Positions 44,703 to 53,715 of a stretch of DNA of 64,000 nucleotides are shown here, in pieces. The notes beneath the pieces were generated by a model. The model was not told the origin of the DNA. It saw only the letters and a list, made by a program, of their open reading frames with translations, and did not search any database. The position numbers and the translations under genes are program-made. The first letter of the stretch is position 1. Every line of letters starts with the position of its first letter. The stretch is from positions 1 to 64,000 of the forward strand of contig NZ_JAGEOK010000045.1 in NCBI RefSeq assembly GCF_017573545.1. The letters are read 5' to 3'. This stretch comes from Actinomadura nitritigenes (GTDB taxonomy: Bacteria; Actinomycetota; Actinomycetes; Streptosporangiales; Streptosporangiaceae).

Positions 44703-45437
44703 TCAGCGAGGGCGGCGGGCCTCGATGCCGTCGAGGACGCAGGACAGGCCGTAGTCGAAGCGCTGCTCCACCACCTCGGCGGTCTCGCGGGTCCAGACCT
44801 CGCGGATGTGCGCGGTGAGCCGGGGGTGGCGCTCCTCGATCCCGGCGAGGTAGGGGCCGAGGGCCTGGATCCAGTCCTCGCCGGTCGCCGCGCCGTGGAC
44901 GTCCTGCCAGCTCGCCTCGCTGCCCGCCGCGCCGATGACGTAGTCGGCGATCAGCGACATCGCGTTGTCCAGGTCCAGGCCGGTGAGGCCGGCCCCGTCG
45001 AATGCGCCGATCACCTCGTCGAGGACGCGGGTGGCGTTCGGGCCGATCATCGGCCGGGCGCCGAACAGCGGCACCGTCCAGGGATGCCGGTGGATCATCC
45101 CGCGCAGGTCGCGGGCGTATCCGGCGACGGCGGCGCGCCATCCGCCGGCGTCCGGGCGGGGGACGCGGACCTCGCCCATCACCCGGTCGAGGGCGAGCTC
45201 CAGCAGCTCGTCCTTGTTCGCGACGTGCCAGTAGACGGACGTCGCGCCGGAGTTCAGCCGGGTGCCGAGCCGCCGCATGCTGAGCCCGTCGAGGCCCTCG
45301 GCGTCGAGCAGGTCCAGCGCGGCGTCGACGATCTGGTCGCGGGTGAGCGTCGGCTGCTCGCGCCTGGTCCGCTGCGGGCGCACCCACACCGACTCCGGCG
45401 GCTTCTCGCCGTCCGCCTTGCCAGCCTTCGCCGCCAT
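44703..45437 (-). CDS. TetR family regulator of the adjacent MFS exporter
   Basis: A 244-residue TetR protein of the tetracycline-repressor branch with TetR_C_1-like C terminus: RDQIVDAALDLLDAEGLDGLSMRRLGTRLNSGATSVYWHVANKDELLELALD (about 35-85), then HRHPWTVPLFGARPMIGPNATRVLD. The ATG at 45437 has GGGAGG upstream. It diverges from an MFS gene with three phased operators between, so it very likely represses that exporter. Confidence 0.9.
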   Translation of the reverse strand: MAAKAGKADGEKPPESVWVRPQRTRREQPTLTRDQIVDAALDLLDAEGLDGLSMRRLGTRLNSGATSVYWHVANKDELLELALDRVMGEVRVPRPDAGGWRAAVAGYARDLRGMIHRHPWTVPLFGARPMIGPNATRVLDEVIGAFDGAGLTGLDLDNAMSLIADYVIGAAGSEASWQDVHGAATGEDWIQALGPYLAGIEERHPRLTAHIREVWTRETAEVVEQRFDYGLSCVLDGIEARRPR

Positions 45438-45460
45438 CGGTTCCTCCCCGCCTGGTCCGT

Positions 45461-45538
45461 CTCGTACAGGGTACCGGGACTTGAACAGCGTGCGAGTTAT
45501 CTCGTACGGTGTGCGAGTCAGCTCGAACACTGTGCGAG
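45461..45538. promoter_or_regulatory. Three phased TetR operators (plus a half-site)
   Basis: Three related 17-base imperfect palindromes of the form CTYGNACNNNGTGCGAG start at 45480, 45501 and 45522, spaced exactly 21 bases apart (two DNA turns). The middle one is CTCGTACGGTGTGCGAG. A weaker CTCGTAC/GTAC element is at 45461. They fill the gap between the tetR and MFS genes. Confidence 0.8.
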
Positions 45539-45549
45539 GAGTCCCCCCC

Positions 45550-47058
45550 GTGAACGCAGCCGCCCCCGCGCCGCACCCCCGGCGCTGGCAGATCCTCGGC
45601 GCCCTGTGCCTGAGCCTGCTGGCCGTCACCGTCGACAACACGATCCTCAACGTGGCGATCCCGTCGCTGCTGAAGGACCTGCACGCGACCCTGTCCGACG
45701 TCCAGTGGACGATCGACGCCTACTCGCTCGTCTTCGCGGGCCTGCTGCTCACCGCCGGCGGCCTCGGCGACCGCTTCGGCCGCCGCCGCGCGATGCTGGC
45801 CGGGTTCGCGCTGTTCGGCGGCGGCTCGCTGCTCGGCGCGTTCGCCGCGAACCCCGGCGAGCTGATCGCCATGCGCGCGGTGATGGGCCTCGGCGGCGCC
45901 TTCCTGATGCCCGGCACCCTCTCGATCATGGCGCAGGTGTTCGGCCCGGACGAGCGCGCGAAGGCGTTCGCGGTCTGGGGCGCCGCCTCGATGATCGGCG
46001 TCGCCGCCGGGCCCGCGCTCGGCGGAGTGCTGCTGGAGCACTTCTGGTGGGGCTCGGTGTTCCTGGTGAACGTCCCCGTCACCGCCGTCGCCGTGCTCGG
46101 CCTGCTCGTCCTCGTCCCCGAGTCGCGCGGCCCGCGCCGCCGCCCCGACGTCCTCGGCTCCGTGCTCTCCACCGCCGGCATGGCCTCGCTCGTGTGGGCG
46201 ATCATCTCCGCCCCCGACCACGGCTGGACCGGCGCCCGCACCCTCGCCGGCCTCGCGGTCGGCGCCGCCGCCCTCGCCGCGTTCGCCGCCTGGCAGCGCC
46301 GCAACCCCGAGCCGATGCTCGACCTCGCCCTGCTGCGGCAGCGCGCCTTCTCCGGCTCCGCCGCCGTCATCGCCGTCCTCGGCTTCGTCCTCGCCGGGAC
46401 GCTGTTCGCGCTCACCCAGACGCTCCAGCTCGTCCTCGGCTACGGCCCGCTCAGCGCCGGGCTGGCGCTGCTGCCCTGCGCGGTCGCCGCGGCGGCCGGC
46501 AACGGCCTCGGCGCCGCCCTCGAAGCCCGGCTCGGCGGACGGCCCGCACTCGTCGCGGGCCTGCTCGTCATCGCCGCCGGGTTCGGTGCCCTCGCCCTGG
46601 AAGGCCCCGGCGACGGCTTCGCCCCGATCGTCACCGGGCTCGTCGTCGTCGGGTTCGGCATGGGCCTCGGCTCCCCGCCCGCCTACAACCTGCTGATGGC
46701 GGCCGTCCCCGCCGAGGAGGCCGGCGTCGGGTCCGCCGTGAACGACGCCGGCCAGGAACTGGGCAACGCGCTCGGCGTCGCCGTCCTCGGCAGCGTGATC
46801 TCCGCCGTCTACGCCCGCGCACTGCCGGACGGCGTGCCCGCCGCCGCGAAGCACTCGCTCGGCGAGGCCCTCGCGCTCGGCGATCCCGCGCTCGCGCACC
46901 AGGCCCGCGACGCGTTCGTCCACGCGGTGTCCGTCGGGTCCCTCGCCGGCTGCGGCGCGACCCTCGCCACCGCACTGTTCGCCGCGGTCGTCCTGCGCGG
47001 CGTGCCGCGCACCGACACCGCGTCCGCCGCCGCCGGGAAGGTCGCCGAACCCGCGTGA
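45550..47058 (+). CDS. MFS transporter, DHA2 (EmrB/QacA) type
   Basis: A 502-residue, 14-helix drug/H+ antiporter-like protein: TVDNTILNVAIPSLLKDL (motif D1), GGLGDRFGRRRAML (motif A) and AMRAVMGLGGAFLMPGTLS (motif B), with motif-C-like GPALGGVLLE. The GTG start at 45550 lies 11 bases after the last TetR operator. It probably exports the ligand recognised by the divergent TetR protein. Confidence 0.92.
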   Translation: MNAAAPAPHPRRWQILGALCLSLLAVTVDNTILNVAIPSLLKDLHATLSDVQWTIDAYSLVFAGLLLTAGGLGDRFGRRRAMLAGFALFGGGSLLGAFAANPGELIAMRAVMGLGGAFLMPGTLSIMAQVFGPDERAKAFAVWGAASMIGVAAGPALGGVLLEHFWWGSVFLVNVPVTAVAVLGLLVLVPESRGPRRRPDVLGSVLSTAGMASLVWAIISAPDHGWTGARTLAGLAVGAAALAAFAAWQRRNPEPMLDLALLRQRAFSGSAAVIAVLGFVLAGTLFALTQTLQLVLGYGPLSAGLALLPCAVAAAAGNGLGAALEARLGGRPALVAGLLVIAAGFGALALEGPGDGFAPIVTGLVVVGFGMGLGSPPAYNLLMAAVPAEEAGVGSAVNDAGQELGNALGVAVLGSVISAVYARALPDGVPAAAKHSLGEALALGDPALAHQARDAFVHAVSVGSLAGCGATLATALFAAVVLRGVPRTDTASAAAGKVAEPA

Positions 47059-47144
47059 AAGCGCCCCGGGGGACGAGCGGAGTAGAAGTGACGACCATTC
47101 CCCCGGAGGTGCCCCATGCCGGACCCGACGGAAGGGGCGGCAGC

Positions 47145-47717
47145 GTGACCGCCCCACCCGACACGGCCCCGACGGACGCGGAGCTGCTCGCCGCGTCCGT
47201 CCGCGACGGCGACCGCTTCACCGCCGTCTACGACCGGCACTACGCCGATGTCCACCGCTACGTCGCCGGACGCCTCGGCCCGCAGGCGGCCGACGACGTC
47301 GTGGCGGAGACCTTCCTCGCCGCGTTCCGCCGCCGCGCCGCCTTCGACCCGTCCCGCGGGTCCGTCCGGCCCTGGCTGTTCGGCATCGCGACCAACCTCA
47401 TCGCCCAGCACCGCCGGACCGAGACCCGCCGCTACCGGGCGCTCGCGAAGGTCGGCGTGGACCGCCATCCCGGCGGCCACGACGACCGCGTCGCGGCCTC
47501 GGTGTCCGCCGAACGGCTCCAGCCGTCGCTGGCCCGCGCGCTCGCCGCGCTGTCCCGCAAGGACCGCGACGTCGTGCTGCTCAAGGCCCTCGCCCAGCTC
47601 TCCCACGAGGAGATCGCCGACGTGCTGGGCATCCCGTACGGCACCGTCGGCTCCCGCCTGAACCGCGCCCGCACGAAGCTGCGCGCCGCCCTGCCCGCGC
47701 ACACGGAAGGACCGTGA
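47145..47717 (+). CDS. ECF sigma factor, cassette 4
   Basis: A 190-residue ECF sigma: FTAVYDRHYADVHRYVAGRLGPQAADDVVAETFLAAFRRRAAFD (region 2) and LSRKDRDVVLLKALAQLSHEEIADVLGIPYGTVGSRLNRARTKLRAAL (region 4). It is most like the cassette 1 sigma. GTG at 47145 with GAAGGGG upstream is preferred; longer upstream frame is non-coding. The partner gene follows immediately. Confidence 0.9.
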   Translation: MTAPPDTAPTDAELLAASVRDGDRFTAVYDRHYADVHRYVAGRLGPQAADDVVAETFLAAFRRRAAFDPSRGSVRPWLFGIATNLIAQHRRTETRRYRALAKVGVDRHPGGHDDRVAASVSAERLQPSLARALAALSRKDRDVVLLKALAQLSHEEIADVLGIPYGTVGSRLNRARTKLRAALPAHTEGP

Positions 47718-47719
47718 CC

Positions 47720-48736
47720 ATGGACGAACTCCAGATGATCGCCACGATGCTGGCCGAGCCGCCCACGCCGGAGACCGAGGCCGCCGTCCGCCATCGCCTC
47801 CTCAACGGGATGCGCGAGCCGGAGCGCCCGGCGCGGCGCGCGTGGCGCCGTCCCGCCCTCTGGAGCGGCTTCGGCCTGGCCGCCACCGCCGCGGCCGTCA
47901 CGGGCGCGGTCGTGCTCTCGTCCGGCACCACCCCGCGCGCGCCCGACCCCGGCCGCGATCCCGCCGCCGCGCAGCCGATGTCGGCGAAGACCGTGCTGCT
48001 CACCGCCGCCGAGCACGCCGCCGCCGCGCCGGCCTCCGGCAGGTACTGGCACGTCCTCCGGGTGCAGTCGGACGCCTACTACAGCGACCGCGGAAAGTAC
48101 TGGATGCTCGGGCGGCAGCTGATCGCGCAGTGGAGCCGCCCGGACGGCCGGTCCTGGACCGGCTACCGGACGCTCGGCGCCGTGCCCATGTCCGCCAAGG
48201 ACGCGCCCGCCTTCCGCCGGGACGGCTCGCCCGACCCGAACCCGGTCGCCCCCAGGCTCGACAAGGACACCGGGACGAAGACGTTCTTGGTCTGTGACAG
48301 GGACATGACGTTCAAGCAGGTCCAGGCGCTGCCCACCGACCCAGGCGAGCTGAGGGCCGCGCTAAGGCGGGCGAGCCCCCGCGCCCACGCCACCGCCGGG
48401 CGCACCGCGGACGAGGTCGTGAAGAACTGCGTGACCGACCTGCTCAGCTTCGTCCCCGCACCGCCGAAGGTGCGCGCCGCCGCCTACCGGATGCTCGCCG
48501 CCATGCCCGGCGTCACCGCCATCGGCAAGGTCACCGACGAGCGCGGCCGCCAGGGGGTCGGGCTGCACGTGCGGGTCATGCGCGACGTCGCCGACACCGT
48601 GATCATCGACCCGGGCTCCTCGCTCGTGCTGAGCACGTCGCGCACCGTCCCCGACGTCCCCGGCAAGGTCGACAAGGAGCTGTACGTGCAGGCCGGCTGG
48701 ACCGACACGCCCCCGGCCGTCCCCGCTCTCCCCTGA
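47720..48736 (+). CDS. CU044_5270-like protein, cassette 4 (diverged)
   Basis: A 338-residue, shorter and more diverged member: cytoplasmic N terminus starting MDELQMIATMLAEPP, membrane helix near 50-70, GRYWHVLRVQSDAYY where others have KYWY, and VRAAAYRMLAAMPGVTAIGKVTDERGRQGVGL. The ATG at 47720 is 8 bases from GAAGGA; a GTG at 47714 that overlaps the sigma stop is the alternative start. Ends before a bidirectional terminator. Confidence 0.8.
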   Translation: MDELQMIATMLAEPPTPETEAAVRHRLLNGMREPERPARRAWRRPALWSGFGLAATAAAVTGAVVLSSGTTPRAPDPGRDPAAAQPMSAKTVLLTAAEHAAAAPASGRYWHVLRVQSDAYYSDRGKYWMLGRQLIAQWSRPDGRSWTGYRTLGAVPMSAKDAPAFRRDGSPDPNPVAPRLDKDTGTKTFLVCDRDMTFKQVQALPTDPGELRAALRRASPRAHATAGRTADEVVKNCVTDLLSFVPAPPKVRAAAYRMLAAMPGVTAIGKVTDERGRQGVGLHVRVMRDVADTVIIDPGSSLVLSTSRTVPDVPGKVDKELYVQAGWTDTPPAVPALP

Positions 48737-48753
48737 CCCGGCGACGCCGACAT

Positions 48754-48799
48754 GCGGCGAGCCGCCGTCATGGACACCGCCGTGACGACGGCTCGCCGC
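48754..48799. terminator. Bidirectional terminator
   Basis: 17-base arms (48754-48770 and 48783-48799) pair with one mismatch between the convergent CU044_5270-like and hydroxyacyl-CoA dehydrogenase genes. Confidence 0.82.
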
Positions 48800-48802
48800 G
48801 AC

Positions 48803-50335
48803 TCAGCCGAGCAGGTCGGACGGGCCGGTGCCGGACTCGGTGAGGGGGAGGCCGAGCGCGGCCCGTTCGACCAGCCAGCGGGACGGCCGGTAGCGCGGGT
48901 CGCCGGTGTCGGTGTGCAGGATCTCCAGGAGGTTGTAGACGCGGTCGGCGCCGACGTGGTCGCCCCACTCCAGCGGCCCGCGCGGGTAGCCGAGGCCGAG
49001 CCGGACGGCGGTGTCGATGTCCTCCGGGCGGGCCAGCCGCTGCTCGGCGATGCCGCAGGCCACGTTCACGATCGAGGCGAGCAGCCGCGGCGCGACGGCG
49101 GCGGGCGAGTCGCGGACGACGCTCACGGACCGTCCCGTCGCGAGCAGCGCGGCGAGCGCGGCACGCCCGAACTCCGGGTCCACGGCGGGCTGGACGACGA
49201 GGGTGAGCCGGCTGAAGAACCCGAAGAACGCGTCGATGCCGAGCGTCCGCTCCGGATGGTGGCCGCCGCTCAGGCCGAGGGACGCGTCGTACAGGACGAC
49301 GGCGCCCGGCGACGGCTCGTCGCCGGTCTCGACCTCCACGCCGGACTCGGCCAGCAGAACGCCGAGCGTCTCACGCAGGCCCTCGACGAGCCAGACCGGC
49401 CGGACGTCCACGGCCGGGGCGGTGGCCTCCGGCGGTTCCTGCTTCACCCCGTCCACGTACGTGTAGAAGCCCTCGCCCGTCTTGCGGCCGAGGAGTCCCG
49501 CCTCCATGCGGGCGCGGCCGATGTAGGACGGCCGGTACCGCGGCTCGGTGTAGAAGCCCGTCCAGATCGACTCCATCACCGGCTGCGAGACGTCCATGCC
49601 GGTCAGGTCGAGCAGCTCGCACGGGCCCATCTTCAGGCCGAGGACGTCGCGGGCGATGCGGTCGATGTCGGCCGGTTCCGCGATGCCCTCGGACAGGATC
49701 TGCAGCGCCTCCGTCACCAGGCCGCGCCCGGCGTGGTTGACGAGGAAGCCCGGCGCGTCCGGGGCGATGACCGGTTCGTGGCCGAGGCGCCGGACGAGGG
49801 CGGCCAGTGCGTCCGGGACCCGTCCGGCCGTCCGCGCGCCCGGGATGACCTCGACGAGCCGCATCAGCGGGACCGGGTTGAAGAAGTGCAGCCCCGCGAG
49901 CCGCGACGGGTCGCGCAGCGCCGCGCCGATCGCCGTGACCGGCAGCGAGCTGGTGTTCGTCGCGAACAGGACCCGCTCGCCGGCGGCCTTCTCCAGTGCG
50001 GCGAACAGCTCCCGCTTGGTGTCCAGGTCCTCCCGGACGGCCTCGATGACCAGGTCGCAGTCCTGGAGCGGGGTCAGCGGCTCGCCGACCGGCTTCAGCC
50101 GCGCCTTCGCCGCCGCCGCGTCGTCCGCCGCCATCCGGCCCTTCGCGACCAGCTTGTCGAACATCGCGCTGACGTGCTCGACGGCGCTCTTCACAGCCTC
50201 GAACCGGATGTCCGCCAGCTCCACGGTCAGCCCGCCGGCCGCCGCGAGCTGTGCGATCCCGCGTCCCATCGCGCCCGTCCCGATCACCCGGATCGTCGCC
50301 GCCCGCTCCGCCCAGTCCTGCCCGGCCTGCTCCAT
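48803..50335 (-). CDS. 3-hydroxyacyl-CoA dehydrogenase
   Basis: A 510-residue NAD-dependent dehydrogenase of beta-oxidation/phenylacetate type: Rossmann motif VIGTGAMGRGIAQLAA (about 16-31), LHFFNPVPLMRLVEVI near 135, DAPGFLVNHAGRGL, and a second C-terminal 3HCDH domain (IVNVACGIAEQRLARPEDIDTAVRLGLGYP). The double C-terminal domain and length recall PaaH/PaaC-type enzymes. ATG at 50335 follows GAGGAGG. It diverges from a thiolase gene; together they would carry out the last two steps of beta-oxidation. Confidence 0.93.
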   Translation of the reverse strand: MEQAGQDWAERAATIRVIGTGAMGRGIAQLAAAGGLTVELADIRFEAVKSAVEHVSAMFDKLVAKGRMAADDAAAAKARLKPVGEPLTPLQDCDLVIEAVREDLDTKRELFAALEKAAGERVLFATNTSSLPVTAIGAALRDPSRLAGLHFFNPVPLMRLVEVIPGARTAGRVPDALAALVRRLGHEPVIAPDAPGFLVNHAGRGLVTEALQILSEGIAEPADIDRIARDVLGLKMGPCELLDLTGMDVSQPVMESIWTGFYTEPRYRPSYIGRARMEAGLLGRKTGEGFYTYVDGVKQEPPEATAPAVDVRPVWLVEGLRETLGVLLAESGVEVETGDEPSPGAVVLYDASLGLSGGHHPERTLGIDAFFGFFSRLTLVVQPAVDPEFGRAALAALLATGRSVSVVRDSPAAVAPRLLASIVNVACGIAEQRLARPEDIDTAVRLGLGYPRGPLEWGDHVGADRVYNLLEILHTDTGDPRYRPSRWLVERAALGLPLTESGTGPSDLLG

Positions 50336-50460
50336 CGCGCCTCCTCGCTCGCCTGCCCTGCATTCAACCCGCTGCCGGGCGCGGGCCCGGACGCGGGGCG
50401 CGTTCTCCGGGGTCATAACCTGCGGAGTGCCCGCCGTTCCCGGATTGAGGAGAACCTGCC

Positions 50461-51669
50461 ATGCGCGACGCGGTGATCTGCGAGCCGCTGCGGACCCCGA
50501 TCGGCCGTTTCGGCGGGGTGTTCAAGACGGTGCAGCCGGTGGACCTGGCGTCCGCGGTGATCCGCGCCCTGGTCGAGCGCACCGGCGTGCCCGGCGACGC
50601 GGTCGACGAGGTGTTCCTCGGCCAGTGCTACCCCAGCGCCGACGCCCCCGCCATCGGACGCGTCGCCGCGCTGGACGCGGGCCTGCCCATCGAGGTCGGC
50701 GGCCTCCAGGTCGACCGGCGCTGCGGGTCGGGCCTCCAGGCCGTCCTGAACGCCGCGATGCAGATCCAGACCGGCGTCAGCGACCTGATCATCGCGGGCG
50801 GCACCGAGTCGATGAGCAACGCGCCGTTCTACACGACCTCCGCCCGCTGGGGCCTGCGCGGGCCGTCCCTCGAACTGCACGACACCCTCGCCCGCGGCCG
50901 CGCCACCGCAGGCGGCGTCAACCACCCGGTTCCCGGCGGCATGCTGGAGACGGCGGAGAACCTGCGCCGCGAGTACGGCATCGGCCGCGAGGAGCAGGAC
51001 GAGCTGTCGGTCCGCTCGCACCAGCGCGCCGTCGAGGCGCAGCGGTCCGGCCGTTTCGCGGACGAGATCGTCCCCGTCACCGTCCCGTCCCGCAAGGGCG
51101 ACACCGTCGTGGACACCGACGAGCACCCGCGCCCCGACACGTCGATGGAGACCCTCGGCAGGCTGCGGCCCGTGCTCGCCAAGAGCGACGACCAGGCCAC
51201 CGTCACGGCGGGCAACTCCAGCGGCCAGAACGACGCCGCCGCGGCGTGCATCGTCACCACACCCGAGCGCGCCGCCGAACTCGGGCTGCGTCCCCTCGTC
51301 CGGCTGGTCTCGTGGGCGCGCGCGGGCGTCCCGCCGCGCACGATGGGCATCGGTCCCGTCCCGTCGACCGCCAAGGCCCTCGCCGCCGCCGGCCTCACCC
51401 TCGCCGACATCGACCTCATCGAGCTGAACGAGGCGTTCGCCGCGCAGGTGCTCGCCGTCACCCGCGAGTGGAACGTCAAGGACGCCGACTGGGACCGCAT
51501 CAACGTCAACGGCTCCGGCATCTCCCTCGGCCACCCCGTCGGCGCCACCGGCACCCGCATCCTCGCCACGCTCGCCCGCGAGATGCACCGCCGCGAGGCC
51601 CGCTACGGCCTCGAGACGATGTGCATCGGCGGCGGCCAGGGCCTCACCGCCGTCTTCGAACGCGTCTAA
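50461..51669 (+). CDS. Acetyl-CoA C-acyltransferase (thiolase)
   Basis: A 402-residue thiolase: nucleophile Cys88 in RRCGSGLQAV, ELNEAFAAQVLA near residue 320, the GHPVGATG His motif and CIGGGQG with the second catalytic Cys. It cleaves or forms 3-ketoacyl-CoA. Ribosome site GAGGAGAA precedes the ATG. The 125-base divergent promoter region with the dehydrogenase gene implies co-regulation. Its stop overlaps that of the convergent response-regulator gene. Confidence 0.95.
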   Translation: MRDAVICEPLRTPIGRFGGVFKTVQPVDLASAVIRALVERTGVPGDAVDEVFLGQCYPSADAPAIGRVAALDAGLPIEVGGLQVDRRCGSGLQAVLNAAMQIQTGVSDLIIAGGTESMSNAPFYTTSARWGLRGPSLELHDTLARGRATAGGVNHPVPGGMLETAENLRREYGIGREEQDELSVRSHQRAVEAQRSGRFADEIVPVTVPSRKGDTVVDTDEHPRPDTSMETLGRLRPVLAKSDDQATVTAGNSSGQNDAAAACIVTTPERAAELGLRPLVRLVSWARAGVPPRTMGIGPVPSTAKALAAAGLTLADIDLIELNEAFAAQVLAVTREWNVKDADWDRINVNGSGISLGHPVGATGTRILATLAREMHRREARYGLETMCIGGGQGLTAVFERV

Positions 51670-52364
51670 CCGGGGCCCGCGCCGTCCCGCAGGCCCGGCA
51701 GTCCCGCCTCGTACGCGAGCAGCGCGGCCTGGACGCGGTTCTCCAGGCCGAGGCGCGCGAGGATCCGGTTGACGCGGCTCTTCACGTTCGCCTCGCTCAG
51801 CCCGAGGACCTCGGCGATCCGCGCGTTCGGCAGCCCGCGCGCGACGAGCAGCAGCACCTCGCGCTCGCGCCCGGTGAGCCCGTCCAGGCGTCCCGGCGCG
51901 GCCGGCGCGGGCGGTGCCGGTTCCGGGGGCGCCGCCGCGAACGCCGTGACGAGCCGCCGCGTCACGCTCGGCGCCAGCATCGCCTCCCCGGCCGCGACGA
52001 CCCGGATCGCGTGCTCGAGCTGGTCGATCGGGCTGTTCTTCAGCAGGAACCCGCTCGCCCCGGCGCGCAGCGCCGCGTACACGTACTCGTCGAGGTCGAA
52101 GGTGGTGAGGACCAGGACGCGCGGGCGCGCGCCGCCCTCCCACGGGCCCGCCATGATCCGCCGGGTCGCCTCGACCCCGGACACGCCCGGCATGCGGACG
52201 TCCATGACCACCACGTCCGGCCGCAGCCGGGCCGCCGCGGCGACGGCCTCGGCGCCGTCCGCGGCCTCGCCGACGACGGCCAGCCCGTCCCGCCGGTCGA
52301 TCACGACCCGCAGCGCCGCCCGCACCATCTCCTGGTCGTCGGCGAGCAGCACCCGGACGGTCAT
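51666..52364 (-). CDS. NarL/LuxR family response regulator
   Basis: A 232-residue regulator: receiver domain with acidic DD at 9-10, phosphoacceptor Asp55 (VVVMDVRMPG) and Lys in FLLKNSP, then a Pro/Ala linker and a LuxR-type DNA-binding domain (LTGREREVLLLVARGLPNARIAEVLGLSEANVKSRVNRIL). It overlaps the histidine kinase gene by ATGA, so the pair forms one operon. Targets not evident; the adjacent Lnt-like gene is a candidate. Confidence 0.95.
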   Translation of the reverse strand: MTVRVLLADDQEMVRAALRVVIDRRDGLAVVGEAADGAEAVAAAARLRPDVVVMDVRMPGVSGVEATRRIMAGPWEGGARPRVLVLTTFDLDEYVYAALRAGASGFLLKNSPIDQLEHAIRVVAAGEAMLAPSVTRRLVTAFAAAPPEPAPPAPAAPGRLDGLTGREREVLLLVARGLPNARIAEVLGLSEANVKSRVNRILARLGLENRVQAALLAYEAGLPGLRDGAGPG

Positions 52365-53581
52365 CGGACGCCCTCCAGCGGCAGTTCGGCGCGGACGAGC
52401 CAGCCGCCCGCCGGGTCCGGGCCGGCCCGCAGCGTCCCGTCGAACGCGGCGACGCGCTCCCGCAGGCCGATCAGTCCCCGCCCGGATCCCGGCACGGGCG
52501 TGCGGCCGGGGACCGCGGGGCCGTTGCCGACCTCGACGACCAGAGAGGCGCCCGCCGTCCGCAGCGCCACCCGCACGTCGGTCGGCCCGGCGTGCTTGAG
52601 GACGTTCGTCAGCGCCTCCTGCACGATCCGGTACGCCGAGACCTGCACGGCTCGCGGCAGCGCGGGCGCCTCGGCGTCCACGTCCGCTCGCACCCGGCAG
52701 CCCGCGCGCTCGGCGGCCTCGACCAGGTTTCCGAGGCCGCGCAGCGACGGTTCGGCGCCGCCGTCGTCCCGGCCGGTGTCGAGCAGGCCGAGGATGCGGC
52801 GCATCTCGATCAGCGCCGTGTCGGCCGTCTCGGCGATGCGCGCCACCCCGGCGCGGCCGAGCGCCGGGTCGTCGTGGACGACGTCCTCGGTGGAGCGCGC
52901 CTGCACGGCGATGGCGCTGACGTGGTGGGCGACGACGTCGTGCAGGTCGCGCGCGATCCGGGCGCGCTCGGCGGCGACGGCCTGCCGCGCGTTGCGCTCG
53001 CGTTCGGCGCGCAGCCGCGCGTTGGCGTCGCCCAGTTGCGCGTTGAGGTCGCGGAGCCGGCGGGCGTCGGCGTCGATGCGCCGCCGCGCGTGCCCGAGCA
53101 GCCACGCGACGCCGAGGAACACCGCGAACGTGGTCGCGGTGATCGGCTCCAGCGAGTCGGGGCGCGGCCCGGGGGACCGGCCGAGCGCCAGGTCCACCGC
53201 GACCGCCCCGGCCAGCGCCCCGCCGGACGCGGCGAGGCTCGCGGCGGCGGGGGCGTACCGGGCCGCCGCGTGGACACCGAAGATCAGGAAGTACGGTCCG
53301 GGCGTCTTGCCCGGAACCGGGTCGGCCGCTTCGAACGCGATGAACGCGACGGTCATCGCCGCCAGCACCGTGAGCGGCCGGAGCCGCCGCCACAGCAGCG
53401 GGACGGTCTGCACCCCCCACAGCGCCAGCGCCGCCGGACCGGGCGCGGGGTCGCGGGCCGCCAGCGTCACGACGTCGAACGCGGTGAGGCCCCCGCCGAG
53501 CGCCGCGTCGAACAGCCACGGCCTGCCCGCAGCCCAGGCGCGGACGCCCCGCAGCACGGACGTGACGGCGACGGTCTCCAC
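52361..53581 (-). CDS. NarL-type sensor histidine kinase
   Basis: A 406-residue kinase with about five N-terminal membrane helices (20-165), a coiled-coil segment, a HisKA_3 dimerisation domain with His214 in ARDLHDVVAHHVSAI, and an HATPase_c domain (VQEALTNVLKHAG N-box, GSGRGLIGLRERV). No extracellular sensor loop of note, so it may sense a membrane signal. Partner of the coupled response regulator. Confidence 0.93.
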   Translation of the reverse strand: METVAVTSVLRGVRAWAAGRPWLFDAALGGGLTAFDVVTLAARDPAPGPAALALWGVQTVPLLWRRLRPLTVLAAMTVAFIAFEAADPVPGKTPGPYFLIFGVHAAARYAPAAASLAASGGALAGAVAVDLALGRSPGPRPDSLEPITATTFAVFLGVAWLLGHARRRIDADARRLRDLNAQLGDANARLRAERERNARQAVAAERARIARDLHDVVAHHVSAIAVQARSTEDVVHDDPALGRAGVARIAETADTALIEMRRILGLLDTGRDDGGAEPSLRGLGNLVEAAERAGCRVRADVDAEAPALPRAVQVSAYRIVQEALTNVLKHAGPTDVRVALRTAGASLVVEVGNGPAVPGRTPVPGSGRGLIGLRERVAAFDGTLRAGPDPAGGWLVRAELPLEGVR

Positions 53582-53606
53582 AGCAGGTGAGGCTAGTCAA
53601 CGGTCT

Positions 53607-53630
53607 CCTTCCGGGACATCGCCCGGAAGG
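53607..53630. promoter_or_regulatory. Inverted repeat in the kinase/Lnt-like divergent region
   Basis: CCTTCCGGG and CCCGGAAGG form perfect 9-base arms around ACATCG, 26 bases upstream of the histidine kinase start and 86 bases before the Lnt-like start. It could be an operator or a leader hairpin; the binding protein is unknown. Confidence 0.45.
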
Positions 53631-53715
53631 CGCGCATCCAAAGTTGCGCGAGTCCGGAGAATTGGGCCGCGCGGGCGACGCCCCGCATATGTGCGCTCAC
53701 TTAGCGTCCCAACGC

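Noticed and set aside
40673..47144. Common autoregulatory promoter motif for the four ECF cassettes
   Set aside because: Loose similarities such as TGATACGTC and TGATCCGTC occur upstream of cassettes 1 and 3, but no consistent -35/-10 pair could be aligned across all four.
38872..48736. Secondary metabolite gene cluster
   Set aside because: No polyketide synthase, NRPS, terpene or RiPP core genes are present in or near this region.
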